The translations under genes and the position numbers were made by a program. This document shows, in pieces, positions 34,746 through 43,845 of a stretch of DNA of 64,000 nucleotides. Every line of letters starts with the position of its first letter. The stretch's first letter is position 1. The notes under the pieces are model-generated. The model did no database searches and was not told the DNA's origin. It saw nothing but the letters and a program-made list of their open reading frames with translations. The DNA is from Armatimonadota bacterium (lineage in GTDB: Bacteria > Sysuimicrobiota > Sysuimicrobiia > Sysuimicrobiales > Sysuimicrobiaceae). The stretch covers positions 16,284-80,283 of the forward strand of contig JANXCW010000003.1 of the NCBI GenBank assembly GCA_025059775.1. The letters are read 5' to 3'.

Positions 34746-35620
34746 TGGAGATCTGGCTGCAGAACCTCGTCTTCGGGGCCCTCGTGGGGGGGCTGTACGG
34801 GCTTGCCGCGGTGGGACTCGCCCTGGTGTTCGGCGTGCTGCGGATGTTGAACGTCTCCCATGGGGAGCTCCTGATGTTGGGGGGGTACGCCACCTTCTGG
34901 GCTTTCTCCCTGTGGGGGGTGGATCCCTTCGCCTCCGTCCTGATCACGGGACCGCTTCTGTTCGGCGTGGGGGTGGTGCTCTACCAGACGCTCTTCGGCC
35001 GGCTGATCCGGCTCCAGGAAGAGGCGAAAATCCAGCTGTCCATTCTCCTCGGATTCGGCCTTGCCCTCGTGCTCCACGCCCTCGCCATCTTCGCGTGGAC
35101 CGCGGATGAACGGGCGGTGACCACCGGCTATGCGGGACGTGTGATCCCCCTGGGGCCCGTAGTGATCCCTTTGACGCGGGTGTGGGGCCTCGGGGTGGCG
35201 TTTGCGGCGCTCGCTGGACTCCACCTCTTCCTGCACTGGACGGATCTAGGGCGGGCCATCCGGGCCACCGCGGAGGACTGGGAGGCGGCGAGCCTCATGG
35301 GAGTGCCCGTACGCCAGGTCTACCGCACCGCGTTCGCCCTGGGGAGTGCCCTCGCGGGCGTGGCAGGCGCTCTCGTCACGGTGTCCGATGCCATCAGCCC
35401 GGCCATCGGTCTGGGCTGGACCCTCAAGGCCCTCATCGTGGTGGTCCTCGCGGGCCTGGGGAGCATGTTCGGGACCTTCGTGGCGGGCATCCTGCTGGGG
35501 ATGGCGGAATCCGCAGCCGCCTTCGCCCTCGGCGGGGTGTTCCGGGAGGTGGTGGGATTGGTGCTCTTCCTCGTGATCCTCCTCCTCCGGCCGCAGGGTC
35601 TGTTCGGGAGGGGCCCGTGA
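34745..35620 (+). CDS. ABC transporter permease, LivH type (set 1)
   Basis: This 291-residue membrane protein has about eight hydrophobic segments and the LivH hallmarks GLYGLAAVGLALVFGVLRMLN near the N-terminus (broken across the first two helices) and SLMGVPVRQVYRTAFALGSAL, the cytoplasmic coupling loop. GLGWTLKALIVVVLAGLGS is a conserved helix region. It starts with GTG overlapping the ATPase stop, and its own stop overlaps the next GTG. Confidence 0.92.
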   Translation: MEIWLQNLVFGALVGGLYGLAAVGLALVFGVLRMLNVSHGELLMLGGYATFWAFSLWGVDPFASVLITGPLLFGVGVVLYQTLFGRLIRLQEEAKIQLSILLGFGLALVLHALAIFAWTADERAVTTGYAGRVIPLGPVVIPLTRVWGLGVAFAALAGLHLFLHWTDLGRAIRATAEDWEAASLMGVPVRQVYRTAFALGSALAGVAGALVTVSDAISPAIGLGWTLKALIVVVLAGLGSMFGTFVAGILLGMAESAAAFALGGVFREVVGLVLFLVILLLRPQGLFGRGP

Positions 35621-36567
35621 GGCGGGCGGGCGCGGTGGCGGGCGGGATAGCGCTCGTGGTCCTGCCGTTAGTGCTTCAGGAGTCCGCGGTGGTGAATTGG
35701 GCGTTCCTCGTGCTTCTCTCCGTGACCCTGGCCCAGTCCTGGAACCTCCTGGGAGGCTTCGGTGGGCAGGTCAACCTGGGACTGGCGGCCTTCTTCGGCA
35801 TCGGGGCTCTTCTGACCCGCACCCTTTGGCTGGAAGGGGTTCCGGTCGGCATGGCCCTGGTCGCGGGATGCGCCGGCAGCGTGCTGGCCGGCTTGCTCGT
35901 AGGAGCCCCCTCTCTCCGCCTCCGGGGGCCGTACTTCGCCATCGGAACCCTCGCCATGGCGGAGATCCTGCGCATCGTGGTCGCCACTACCCTGCCGGAG
36001 GTCTCCGCACTCCCCTCCCGGGCCATCGCCACCTACCACCTCCTTCCCCGCTACTACCTCATCCTCCTCGTGGCGGCCGCGGCCACCCTGGCCGCTTGGT
36101 GGCTCTCCCGTGCCAGGTTCGGACTTGGGCTGGTGGCGGTGCGGGAGGACGAACTGGTGGCGGAGAGCGTGGGGATAAACGCCTTCCGCCACAAGCTCCT
36201 CGCCTTCCTGTTGAGCGCGGGGTTCGCAGGAGCTACGGGCGGTGCGTTCGGCTACTACCACCCCAGCTTCTACCCGCAGTTTGCCTTCAGCCCCGTGTGG
36301 ACCTTCGATAGCGTGCTGATGGTGTTCCTGGGAGGCATCGGGACCGTATGGGGGCCCGTGTTGGGGGCGGCGTTCTTCGTAACCGTTCGGGAGGTGCTAG
36401 CCCTGGGGCTTGCGGAGGTCCATGTGCTCGTGTTCGGATTTCTCTTCATCCTGGTGGTCCTGTTGCTTCCCGGGGGGTTGGTAGAGATCGGGCGGAGCCT
36501 GCGCCGCTTTGCCCCCGGCCGTGCGGCCCCCGGGCGTCACCCGGCAGATCTGGTGGGAGGGATCTAG
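35617..36567 (+). CDS. ABC transporter permease, LivM type (set 1)
   Basis: This 316-residue membrane protein has LivM features: SWNLLGGFGGQVNLGLAAFFG in the early helices, AVREDELVAESVGINAFRHK as coupling loop (LVAVREDE), and the conserved GGIGTVWGPVLGAA. It completes the first branched-chain-type transporter. The start GTG 35617 lies in the GTGA shared with LivH. Confidence 0.92.
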   Translation: MRRAGAVAGGIALVVLPLVLQESAVVNWAFLVLLSVTLAQSWNLLGGFGGQVNLGLAAFFGIGALLTRTLWLEGVPVGMALVAGCAGSVLAGLLVGAPSLRLRGPYFAIGTLAMAEILRIVVATTLPEVSALPSRAIATYHLLPRYYLILLVAAAATLAAWWLSRARFGLGLVAVREDELVAESVGINAFRHKLLAFLLSAGFAGATGGAFGYYHPSFYPQFAFSPVWTFDSVLMVFLGGIGTVWGPVLGAAFFVTVREVLALGLAEVHVLVFGFLFILVVLLLPGGLVEIGRSLRRFAPGRAAPGRHPADLVGGI

Positions 36568-36652
36568 GGTTTTCCGAAAGCCGCGCGTGTTGCGGGGATT
36601 CCCGTTTATACTATTTTATACTATGTGCGGATCCCACGGGAGGTGAGGGAGA
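36568..36652 (+). promoter_or_regulatory. Promoter region ahead of transporter set 2
   Basis: This 85-nt spacer contains an AT-rich direct repeat, TATACTAT at 36607-36614 and again at 36617-36624, separated by TT. Either copy could act as a -10 box, with TTGCGG at 36590-36595 as a weak -35, but the spacing is not ideal. GGGAGGTGAGGGAG before ATG 36653 is a strong ribosome binding site. Confidence 0.45.
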
Positions 36653-37849
36653 ATGCGGAACTTGGGGACGATCGGGGTGGCGGTGATCCTCGGATTTGCC
36701 GCGTTGCTGGCGGTTCCCAGCGGGGCCCAGGTGCGGCCCTTAAAGGTCGCGGCCCTGACACCCCTGAGCGGGCCGTTTGCCTTCTGGGGTGTGAACGTGC
36801 GGGATGGGATGCGCATGGCGGTGGAGGAGCTGAACGCGGCGGGGGGCGTGCTGGGACGCCCGGTGGAGTTTGTGGAGCGAGACGACCGCAACAGCCCCGC
36901 GGAAGCCATCAGCGCCTTCCGGTTCCTGGTAGAGCGGGAGGGGATCACGGCCGCGGGGGGAATGATCAGCAGTGACATCGGGACTGCCCTCGCGCGGGAG
37001 GCGGAAACGCTGCGGGTCCCCATCTTCCTCACGCGGGCTGGGGCGCACACCATCCTCCGGAGGAACAGCCGGTATACCTTCCGGACCTGCCTCGTGGCCT
37101 CTCCCATGTACGTGCAGGCGTCCGCGGCTCTCATGCAGTTCAACAAATACACCCGGGTGGGCGCCATCATCGCAGATTACGCCTGGGGACGGTCCTACAT
37201 GCAATGGCTGGAGCGCTACGTGCGTTCCATCCCAGGCATGCAGATCCAGATCGAGGTAGCCCCTGTGGTCACCTCGGACTTCACCCCGTACCTGCGCAGG
37301 TTGCAAGGCTTCAACCCTGAGTTCCTGGACATCGGGGGCCATCCGCCCGGTATTCCCGTGATCGTGCGTCAAGCCGTGGAGCTGGGGATGCGCCAGCAGA
37401 TGTTCGGGGCCCACAATCCGCCGGAGTGGATCGTGCAGCGGGCAGGAGAAGCCCTCTACGGGCGCTACGTGGACTACACCTGCGCGGATTTCACCCATCC
37501 CACCTTCCGTCGGCTGGCGGAGCGGTTCTACGCCGCCTACCGGCGTTACTTCGACGACAACGCCCTCTCGGGCTATGCCATCGTGAAGATGGTGGCGGAT
37601 GCCGCGCGGAAAGCGAACTCCACGGATCCCCGCCGCATCGCGGAGGTGATCCGGAAGGGGAGGTTCGTGCAGCCCGGATACGGATGGCCGCTGTCCTTCA
37701 CGGAGTGGGGAGAGATGAAGGAGGCCCGTCCCATCATGTTCACCATCGAGCGGGGGGATCCGCCGGGCGGAATCTGCCCGAACTGCGGCTGGAAGCAGCG
37801 GCTCGAGTTCCGGGTTCCGCGTCTGGAGCCCTATGTCCCCGAGGAGTAA
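36653..37849 (+). CDS. ABC transporter substrate-binding protein, branched-chain amino acid type (set 2)
   Basis: This 398-residue secreted protein has a signal peptide (GTIGVAVILGFAALLAVPSGAQ region) and then LKVAALTPLSGPFAFWG and MAVEELNAAGGV. SDIGTALAREAETLRVPIFL and GRSYMQWLERYV fit the type 6 periplasmic-binding fold. The C-terminus contains CPNCGW, a Cys pair rare in this class. It starts the second five-gene transporter, and its end overlaps the LivG gene by 17 nt. Confidence 0.9.
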   Translation: MRNLGTIGVAVILGFAALLAVPSGAQVRPLKVAALTPLSGPFAFWGVNVRDGMRMAVEELNAAGGVLGRPVEFVERDDRNSPAEAISAFRFLVEREGITAAGGMISSDIGTALAREAETLRVPIFLTRAGAHTILRRNSRYTFRTCLVASPMYVQASAALMQFNKYTRVGAIIADYAWGRSYMQWLERYVRSIPGMQIQIEVAPVVTSDFTPYLRRLQGFNPEFLDIGGHPPGIPVIVRQAVELGMRQQMFGAHNPPEWIVQRAGEALYGRYVDYTCADFTHPTFRRLAERFYAAYRRYFDDNALSGYAIVKMVADAARKANSTDPRRIAEVIRKGRFVQPGYGWPLSFTEWGEMKEARPIMFTIERGDPPGGICPNCGWKQRLEFRVPRLEPYVPEE

Positions 37850-38603
37850 CTCGCCCTTCCTCCGGTGTCGGGGGATCACGAAGCGTTTTGGGGGAATGGT
37901 GGCCCTCCGGGACGTGACTTTCGAGGTGGAGGCTGGAGGCTTCGTGGGGTTGATCGGTCCCAACGGAGCGGGAAAGACCACCCTCCTCAGCGTGATCAAC
38001 GGCCTGCTGTCGCCGGATGAGGGCGTGGTGGAGCTGGAAGGTGAGCGCATCTCCGGGTTGCCCGCGCACGCGGTGACCCGTCGGGGAGTGGGGCGGGTGC
38101 TTCAGATCCCCCGGCTGTTCCCCCGCCTTACGGTGGAGGAGAACGTGTTGGTGGGGGGGCTGTTTGGGGGACCCCAGGGCATCCGCTGGCAGGAGGCCTT
38201 GCACCGGGCACGGGAGGCCCTGAGGCTGGTGGGGTTGGAGCGGAAACGGGAGGAGGTGCTCGGGCGGCTGAATACCCAGGAACGTCGCCTGGTGGACCTG
38301 GCGCGGGCCCTGGCCGCAAGGCCCCGGCTGCTGTTGGTGGACGAGCTCATGAGTGGGCTCAGCCTGGTGGAAATCGAGCAGTGTACCGCGCTGCTCCGGC
38401 GCATCCGGCAGGAGCTGGGGATCACCATTCTCTGGGTGGAACACGTGATGGAGGCGGTTCTGGGAACGGTGGAGCGCGTCATCGTCCTGGATCACGGCGC
38501 CATCATCGCGGATGGTCCGCCCGCACAGGTAGCCCGGGATCCCGTGGTGGTAGAAGCCTACCTGGGCGTGCCCATGCACGAGCTGGAAGGAGTAGGGAGA
38601 TAG
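37833..38603 (+). CDS. ABC transporter ATP-binding protein, LivG type (set 2)
   Basis: This 256-residue ATPase has Walker A GPNGAGKTT, the LivG-type signature LNTQERRLVDLARALA, and Walker B LLLVDELMSGLSLVE, where the usual Asp-Glu-Pro is Asp-Glu-Leu. LWVEHVMEAV is the H-loop. The ATG lies inside the end of the binding-protein gene; an internal start further downstream would lose the first strand. It pairs with the LivF ATPase 3 nt downstream. Confidence 0.9.
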   Translation: MSPRSNSPFLRCRGITKRFGGMVALRDVTFEVEAGGFVGLIGPNGAGKTTLLSVINGLLSPDEGVVELEGERISGLPAHAVTRRGVGRVLQIPRLFPRLTVEENVLVGGLFGGPQGIRWQEALHRAREALRLVGLERKREEVLGRLNTQERRLVDLARALAARPRLLLVDELMSGLSLVEIEQCTALLRRIRQELGITILWVEHVMEAVLGTVERVIVLDHGAIIADGPPAQVARDPVVVEAYLGVPMHELEGVGR

Positions 38604-38606
38604 TCC

Positions 38607-39344
38607 ATGCTGGAAGTCCGGGATCTGTGGGCGGGCTATGACGGCACCGCGGTGGTCCGGGAGGTGGACCTGGAGGTGCCCGGGCGGGAAGCCACCGCGG
38701 TGCTGGGGCCTAATGGGGCAGGGAAGTCCACGCTCTTTCGGGCCATCGCGGGCCTGATCCGTCCCCAGCGGGGAGCGGTGATCTTCGAAGGGACTCCCAT
38801 CCACGGGCTTCCGCCCCATGAGATCTCCCGGCGGGGTCTCGTGTACGTGCCCGCGGAGCGGGAGCTCTTTCCACAGCTCACGGTTCTCGAGAACCTGGAG
38901 CTGGGAGCGTACAGTTCGCCTGGGGGATTCCAAAGCAGGCTGCGGCTGGTCTTCGATCTGTTCCCCCGCCTGGCGGAGCGGCGCCGGCAGCGGGCCGGCA
39001 CCCTCAGCGGGGGCGAGCAGCAGATGCTGGCCATTGCCCGGGCCCTCATGGGCCGGCCTAAACTGATCCTGCTGGACGAACCCTCCACGGGCCTCGCGCC
39101 CCGCCTGGTGGCGGAGCTGTATCGCCAGCTGGAGGCGCTGCAGCGGGAAGGGGTGACCATCCTGCTCGCGGAGCAGCAGGTACGGTCGGCCCTGGCCCTG
39201 TGCCGCCGGGTCTACGTTCTCCGGGACGGACGGGTGGTATTCCGGGGAGCGGCCTCCGACCTGTGGGGGAAGTCGGAGCTGCGGCAGGCGTACTTAGGGG
39301 AGCTGCGGGGCATGGAGTCCGTAGGCGGGGTGGCGGGCGGATGA
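38607..39344 (+). CDS. ABC transporter ATP-binding protein, LivF type (set 2)
   Basis: This 245-residue ATPase has Walker A GPNGAGKST, VPAERELFPQLTVLENL, the signature LSGGEQQMLAIARALMG and Walker B LILLDEPSTGLAP. It is the LivF partner of set 2. Its DNA across the signature is very similar to the set 1 LivF gene at 34441-34490, as expected for the same conserved motif. ATG 38607 follows AGGAGTAGGGAG. Confidence 0.92.
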   Translation: MLEVRDLWAGYDGTAVVREVDLEVPGREATAVLGPNGAGKSTLFRAIAGLIRPQRGAVIFEGTPIHGLPPHEISRRGLVYVPAERELFPQLTVLENLELGAYSSPGGFQSRLRLVFDLFPRLAERRRQRAGTLSGGEQQMLAIARALMGRPKLILLDEPSTGLAPRLVAELYRQLEALQREGVTILLAEQQVRSALALCRRVYVLRDGRVVFRGAASDLWGKSELRQAYLGELRGMESVGGVAGG

Positions 39345-40198
39345 CGGGGATCGTGCTCGATGGACTCGTACAGGGATTGCAACTGGCCCTGTTGAGCGTG
39401 GGTGTGGTCTTCGTGTACGGACTGGGAGGGGTTTTGAACCTGGCGCACGGGCAGGTGGCGGTATCCGGAGGGTTGGTGGCCGCCCTCCTGCTTCAGAGCC
39501 GTTGGCCTCCCGTGCTGGCCTGCGCGGCGGGAATCCTCTTTGCGGGATTCGTGGCCCTCCTGCTGGACCAGACCCTTCTACGTCAGGCCTACGCCCGCCG
39601 GGGGGAGGAGCGCCTGCTCCTGGGGATCATCCTGACCCTGGGGCTTTCCTTCGCCCTGGATGGACTATTTACCTGGCGGTACCCGAACCTGGCCCTGACC
39701 CTGCAGCTCTCCAGCCCCTACGTCCGGATCGGGGGGATTGTGGTGCGCACGGGGAGCCTGGCCGTGGCAGGTCTTGCCGTGGCCGCGTTCCTGGTTCTCC
39801 TGGCCTTCCTGAGGGGCACCTTCCTGGGCAAGGCCATCCGGTGCATCATCCAGAACGAGGTAGGAGCCTGGCTGTGCGGGGTGGATGTGCACCGGGTGCG
39901 GACCCTCACGGTGGCCCTCAGCGGGCTTTTGGCAGGGGTCGCGGCGGTGGCGCAGGGCTTCTTCTCGTACCTGGGCCCCGAGATGGGGACGGAGTTCACC
40001 ATTTTGAGCCTGATCGTGGCCGTGGTGGGCGGGGTCCGCAGCCTCACGGGCACCTTCCTCGCGAGCCTCATACTGGGGCTGGTGAACGCCACGTTGAGCT
40101 ACGCGGTGGGGACCTACGTCACCTGGATCGTGCTCCTGGCGGTGGCGGCTTCCACCCTGTTGATCCGGCCCGAGGGGCTGCTGGCGTACTGGCCATGA
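39341..40198 (+). CDS. ABC transporter permease, LivH type (set 2)
   Basis: This 285-residue membrane protein has the LivH pattern GLQLALLSVGVVFVYGLGGVL with the short NLAHGQ segment following it, and the coupling loop AWLCGVDVHRVRTLTVALSG. The last helices contain SLIVAVVGGVRSLTGTF, a LivH hallmark. ATG 39341 overlaps the ATPase stop (ATGA); the frame is open upstream only in the shadow of that gene. Confidence 0.92.
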   Translation: MTGIVLDGLVQGLQLALLSVGVVFVYGLGGVLNLAHGQVAVSGGLVAALLLQSRWPPVLACAAGILFAGFVALLLDQTLLRQAYARRGEERLLLGIILTLGLSFALDGLFTWRYPNLALTLQLSSPYVRIGGIVVRTGSLAVAGLAVAAFLVLLAFLRGTFLGKAIRCIIQNEVGAWLCGVDVHRVRTLTVALSGLLAGVAAVAQGFFSYLGPEMGTEFTILSLIVAVVGGVRSLTGTFLASLILGLVNATLSYAVGTYVTWIVLLAVAASTLLIRPEGLLAYWP

Positions 40199-41259
40199 GC
40201 GGACGCCAGCTGGTCGTCCACGCCGTTCCGGTCCTGGCCGCGGGAGGGGTCCTCGTGATGGTGCCCTTCCTGCTCGGGGGAAGTCCCTATGGGCTGCGCA
40301 TCGCGAGCCTCATGCTGATCCTGGCCACCTACGCTGTGGCTTTCAACCTCCTGTTCGGACACACCCGTCAGCTCTTCCTCTGTGTGGGAGCCCTGGCGGG
40401 CCTGGGAGCGTACGCCTCCGTGATCCTGGTCCGGGATGCAGGATTCCCCCCCCTCCTGGCCGCCGTCCTTGCCACGCTGGGGGCGGCCTTGCTGGGAGGC
40501 TTCCTCAGCTACGTGGGCGTGCGTCGGGGGCTGGGGGTGCTGTTCGTGGGCATCATCACCGTGGCGGTCTCCCTCATCTTCCACAACCTCCTGCTGGGTC
40601 TGAGGGAGTATACGAACGGGGAGACGGGGATCTCCACCCAGGGTTTGGGATTCGGTCTGGGGGAAGCGCCAACGCGCGCGTACTACGTCCTCCTCGGAGT
40701 CCTGGTGAGCTCCCTCACCATCTACCAGCTCCTACTCCGGTCCCGATACGGGCTCGCCTTCCGGGCCCTGGGGGAAGACGAGCTGAACGCGGAGCTCTCC
40801 GGGATCGACGTGACGCGGTACAAGGTTGGGACCGCAGCCCTGGCTTCAGGCCTTATCGGGCTTGTAGGGGTCCTGTACGCGGACGTCAACGGGTTTATCA
40901 GTCCCTCCGTCTTCGCCCTGGGGCACGTGGATATCCCGGTGCTCCTCGCCCTGCTGCTGGGGGGGATAGGGACCACCTTGGGACCCGTGGTGGGAGCAGG
41001 ACTGTTTACCCTGGTGGACGAGCTCGTGCGCCCCTTCGGGCAGCTCACGGTGCTCACGTACGGCATCCTCCTGGTGGTGCTCTTCCTGGTCTTCCGGGAG
41101 GGGGTAGTGCCGTTCGCGGGACGTCTCCTCCTGCGGTTGGGCCGGGTACTCCTCCCGGGTATACCTAGGGAGGCCAGGGCCGGCTCCGGACGTTCCCCCC
41201 AGCCGGCAGGTGCGTCAGAGGGGGGTGTGGGACGTTCGGAATCCGCGGGGGGAGGGTAG
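40195..41259 (+). CDS. ABC transporter permease, LivM type (set 2)
   Basis: This 354-residue membrane protein has about nine hydrophobic segments. YAVAFNLLFGHTRQLFL and ALGEDELNAELSGIDVTRYK (coupling loop) are typical of LivM. LLLGGIGTTLGPVVGAG is the conserved C-terminal helix. The last 50 residues (REARAGSGRSPQPAGASE) are a hydrophilic, low-complexity tail outside the normal fold. It overlaps the LivH gene by 4 nt and ends the transporter. Confidence 0.9.
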   Translation: MSGRQLVVHAVPVLAAGGVLVMVPFLLGGSPYGLRIASLMLILATYAVAFNLLFGHTRQLFLCVGALAGLGAYASVILVRDAGFPPLLAAVLATLGAALLGGFLSYVGVRRGLGVLFVGIITVAVSLIFHNLLLGLREYTNGETGISTQGLGFGLGEAPTRAYYVLLGVLVSSLTIYQLLLRSRYGLAFRALGEDELNAELSGIDVTRYKVGTAALASGLIGLVGVLYADVNGFISPSVFALGHVDIPVLLALLLGGIGTTLGPVVGAGLFTLVDELVRPFGQLTVLTYGILLVVLFLVFREGVVPFAGRLLLRLGRVLLPGIPREARAGSGRSPQPAGASEGGVGRSESAGGG

Positions 41260-41292
41260 ACTTTTCATTCTTTTGTGAAGGAGGTGAGACGC

Positions 41293-41721
41293 TTGCGAGA
41301 AGGACTTCCTGCTCGACAGATGGACGATGAGGAGGTGGAGCGGCTGCGCTCCGTGTATGTGGATCTGATGGGTTTCGTGCCGCCCCGTATTCAGGCCCGC
41401 ACGGACCTCCTCTCCCGTGTGGACCCGGAGGGGCTCCGGCTGCAAGAGGCCCTGCGGCGTCACTTCATGTACCCCAAGTGCTTCGACGTGAAGACAGCCC
41501 AGTTGATGTTGTTCGGGATGTTGCTCGTGAACCTCCAGGACGCCGCGAAGCTGCACGCCATCGCGGCCCGCCGGGCCGGCGCCACCTGGGAGGAGCTGGC
41601 GGCGGTGGTGGGCCTTGCGTTCCTCTTCCGGGGGCTGTCGGCGGCGAACTACGGCTCCCAGATCCTCATGGAGATCGCGCAGGCGGAGGCACAGGAGGCA
41701 GAGCAAGCTGCGAGGAGGTGA
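41293..41721 (+). CDS. Carboxymuconolactone decarboxylase-like (AhpD-fold) protein
   Basis: This is a small helical protein of 142 residues. [34 protein letters not shown] has the helix pattern of the CMD/AhpD fold (for example [17 protein letters not shown]), including the His of the E-x-x-x-H segment, but without the CxxC pair of AhpD, so peroxidase activity is unlikely. TTG 41293 is chosen because AAGGAGGTGAG at 41278-41288 is the only ribosome binding site and covers the alternative GTG 41275. It is 5 nt upstream of the extradiol dioxygenase gene, suggesting a role in the aromatic pathway. Confidence 0.7.
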   Translation: MREGLPARQMDDEEVERLRSVYVDLMGFVPPRIQARTDLLSRVDPEGLRLQEALRRHFMYPKCFDVKTAQLMLFGMLLVNLQDAAKLHAIAARRAGATWEELAAVVGLAFLFRGLSAANYGSQILMEIAQAEAQEAEQAARR

Positions 41722-41726
41722 GGGAA

Positions 41727-42707
41727 ATGGTTCCACCCCTGGTGGCACAGTTGCTGCACGTGGAGCTGCTCACGCCCAAGCCGGAGGAGACCTACTGGTT
41801 CTTCCACGACCTCTTGGGGATGGAGGAAACCACCCGTCACGGACCCTCTGTGTACCTAAGAGCATATGAGGACACCTATCACCATACCCTGGTGATCACG
41901 GAGGCTCCCACCGCGGGGTTGGGACACATCGCGTGGCGGGCTCCGAGCCCCGAAGGACTGCAGGCGGCCGTGGAGCGGCTGGCGGAGAGCGGCTACGGAT
42001 GCGGCTGGTCCGAGGGAGATGTGGGGCACGGGCCCGCGTATCGGTTCACCACACCGGAAGGCCACCCCATGGAGATCCTGTGGGAGGTCGAGTACTACCA
42101 GGCGCCTCCGGAGAAGCGCACCGCCCTGCGCAACCGGCCACAGCGGCGGCCCCTCCGGGGCGTTCCCGTGCGCCGGATCGACCATGTCAATCTCCTGGCA
42201 AGCTCCATTCCTCCCATGCGGCGGTTCTTCCAGGAGGTGCTGGGCTTCCGCCTGCGGGAACAGAAGATCGGCGAAGGAGGAGTGGAGGTCGGTGCGTGGT
42301 TGAGCGTAAGCCCGCTTGTCCATGAAGTCGCGGTGATGCGGGATGCCACGGGTCAGCCGGGCCGGTTCCACCATCTTGCCTACTGGTACGGCTACCCTCA
42401 GCACCTTCTGGACATCGCGGACATCTTCAGCGATTATGGAGTCCGGATCGAGGCGGGACCTGGCAAGCACGGGACCACTCAGGCCTACTTCCTGTACGTG
42501 TTTGAGCCGGGGGGAACCCGCATCGAGCTGTTCGGGGATACCGGGTACCTGATCTTCGACCCGGAGTGGAAGACGGTGGTCTGGGACGTGGCGAACGAAA
42601 GCGATCTGGAAAAGAGCAGCATCTGGTTCGGAGGGCGGCTGCCGGACACCTTCTACACCTACGGGGTGCCCTCCAGAACGTGGGAGCCTGCGCCCGTGGG
42701 GCGCTGA
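41727..42707 (+). CDS. Extradiol ring-cleavage dioxygenase, type I (catechol 2,3-dioxygenase / homoprotocatechuate type)
   Basis: This 326-residue protein has two VOC-type modules. The C-terminal module holds the Fe(II) site: His153 in RIDHVNLL, a His of GRFHHLAYW (215 or 216) and Glu267 in TRIELFG. His199 in LVHEVAV is the second-sphere catalytic His. [18 protein letters not shown] follows the homoprotocatechuate enzymes better than XylE. The closing segment [16 protein letters not shown] is also of that type. It cleaves a catechol meta to its hydroxyls and would feed the pathway on the minus strand at 26911-31834. GAGGTGAGGG precedes ATG 41727. Confidence 0.9.
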   Translation: MVPPLVAQLLHVELLTPKPEETYWFFHDLLGMEETTRHGPSVYLRAYEDTYHHTLVITEAPTAGLGHIAWRAPSPEGLQAAVERLAESGYGCGWSEGDVGHGPAYRFTTPEGHPMEILWEVEYYQAPPEKRTALRNRPQRRPLRGVPVRRIDHVNLLASSIPPMRRFFQEVLGFRLREQKIGEGGVEVGAWLSVSPLVHEVAVMRDATGQPGRFHHLAYWYGYPQHLLDIADIFSDYGVRIEAGPGKHGTTQAYFLYVFEPGGTRIELFGDTGYLIFDPEWKTVVWDVANESDLEKSSIWFGGRLPDTFYTYGVPSRTWEPAPVGR

Positions 42708-42720
42708 AGGAGAGAGGGCC

Positions 42721-43842
42721 GTGGGGAAAAGTCCCTTGGAGGCTTCGGGCCTGCCGTTGTTCTTCCGGATCGATCTGGCCCCGGACCGGATCCTGGGAAG
42801 ACAAGCGGATGGCGAGAAGATCGTGGTACGTACCGCGGCCCGGTCGCTCTCCACCATGCAGAAGGAAGTCCTGGTAGCCCAGAGCGCCACGCGGGCCACT
42901 TGGCGGCTCGCCAGCGACGAGGGGCCCTATCTCCTGGGCGATGATGTAGCGCCTCCGCTCCTGGCCCTTTTCAGCGTGGGGCTGGTAACGGACCTCGCGG
43001 AGGCGCTCCAACGGCAGATGGTGTTGCGGGGTGCTCCGCGGAGGCCGGTGCAGCTTCAGCTGGACACCCGCTACACCATGAGAGGTTCGGCGACGCAAGG
43101 GACCCTCCGTGCGGGTGCGTACCCCGCCGGAGCTCTCTGTGCTCGGAGTGCTCCCGGAAGCGCTGATCCGGGAGGCGGTATGTGGGGCACCCGCGTACGG
43201 CCTTGTGCGTGCCGGACTTGCGAACCGATTCTCCCTAGTCCACAACGGCCGTCCTCTGAGAACGGTACGGGTAAATCCCGCAGATACACCGATCCCTCCG
43301 GATCCTCATCCTTTCTTCGACGGGTTGCTTCCCGTGGAAGATCCGGGGGCGGTGGAACGGAACGGGCCCACGCCGAGGACGGAAGAGGACACCAGCCACC
43401 CGGGCTCGAGCCTGGCAGAGACGCAGGACCGGACCCTGCATCTCCAGGCCATCTGCGTGCAGACGTCAGAAGGGCTGTGGCACGTGGAGCAGCGCATGTA
43501 CAACCCCCGCGGGACCATCTTCCGGTTTCTCTGTGACCCATCGGGTATACGGGCCCCTGACCCTCTCACGTACCTCTCCGCAGGGATCGCCTTCTGCTTC
43601 ATGACCCAGCTGGCACGCTTCGCCCGAATCCGGCGCAAGGACCTGCGGGCCTGCCGGGTGGCGCAGGACACAGGTTTCCGGATGGGAGGGGATGCGGAGC
43701 CCGTGGTGACCCACGTCTTTTTGGAGACGAGGAGGACGACGCCTTCGCACAGGAGCTCCTGGCCATGGGGGAGCACACCTGCTTCCTGCATGCCCTGTGC
43801 CGTACGGAGATGGAAGTGCAGATCCAGCCGCGCATGGTCTAG
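42721..43842 (+). pseudogene. OsmC-like two-domain protein, interrupted by two compensating frameshifts
   Basis: Read in one frame the gene is broken, but the coding signal moves from frame 1 (42721 to about 43108) to frame 2 (about 43109-43726) and back to frame 1 until TAG 43840-43842. The joined protein of about 373 residues has two OsmC-like halves, each with a helix motif: DDVAPPLLALFSVGLVTDL in the first and YLSAGIAFCFMTQLARFARI in the second, with the conserved Cys in AFCF. It ends GEHTCFLHALCRTEMEV. OsmC relatives reduce peroxides or hydrolyse thioesters. The first shift lies within 43099-43120 and the second near 43724-43735. It could be a real pseudogene or two assembly errors. The start GTG 42721 lies 13 nt after the dioxygenase. 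Confidence 0.75.
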
Positions 43843-43845
43843 AGG

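Noticed and set aside
34032..39344. Similar DNA in the two LivF genes as a recombination repeat.
   Set aside because: Similarity is limited to the conserved signature and Walker regions and is explained by protein conservation.
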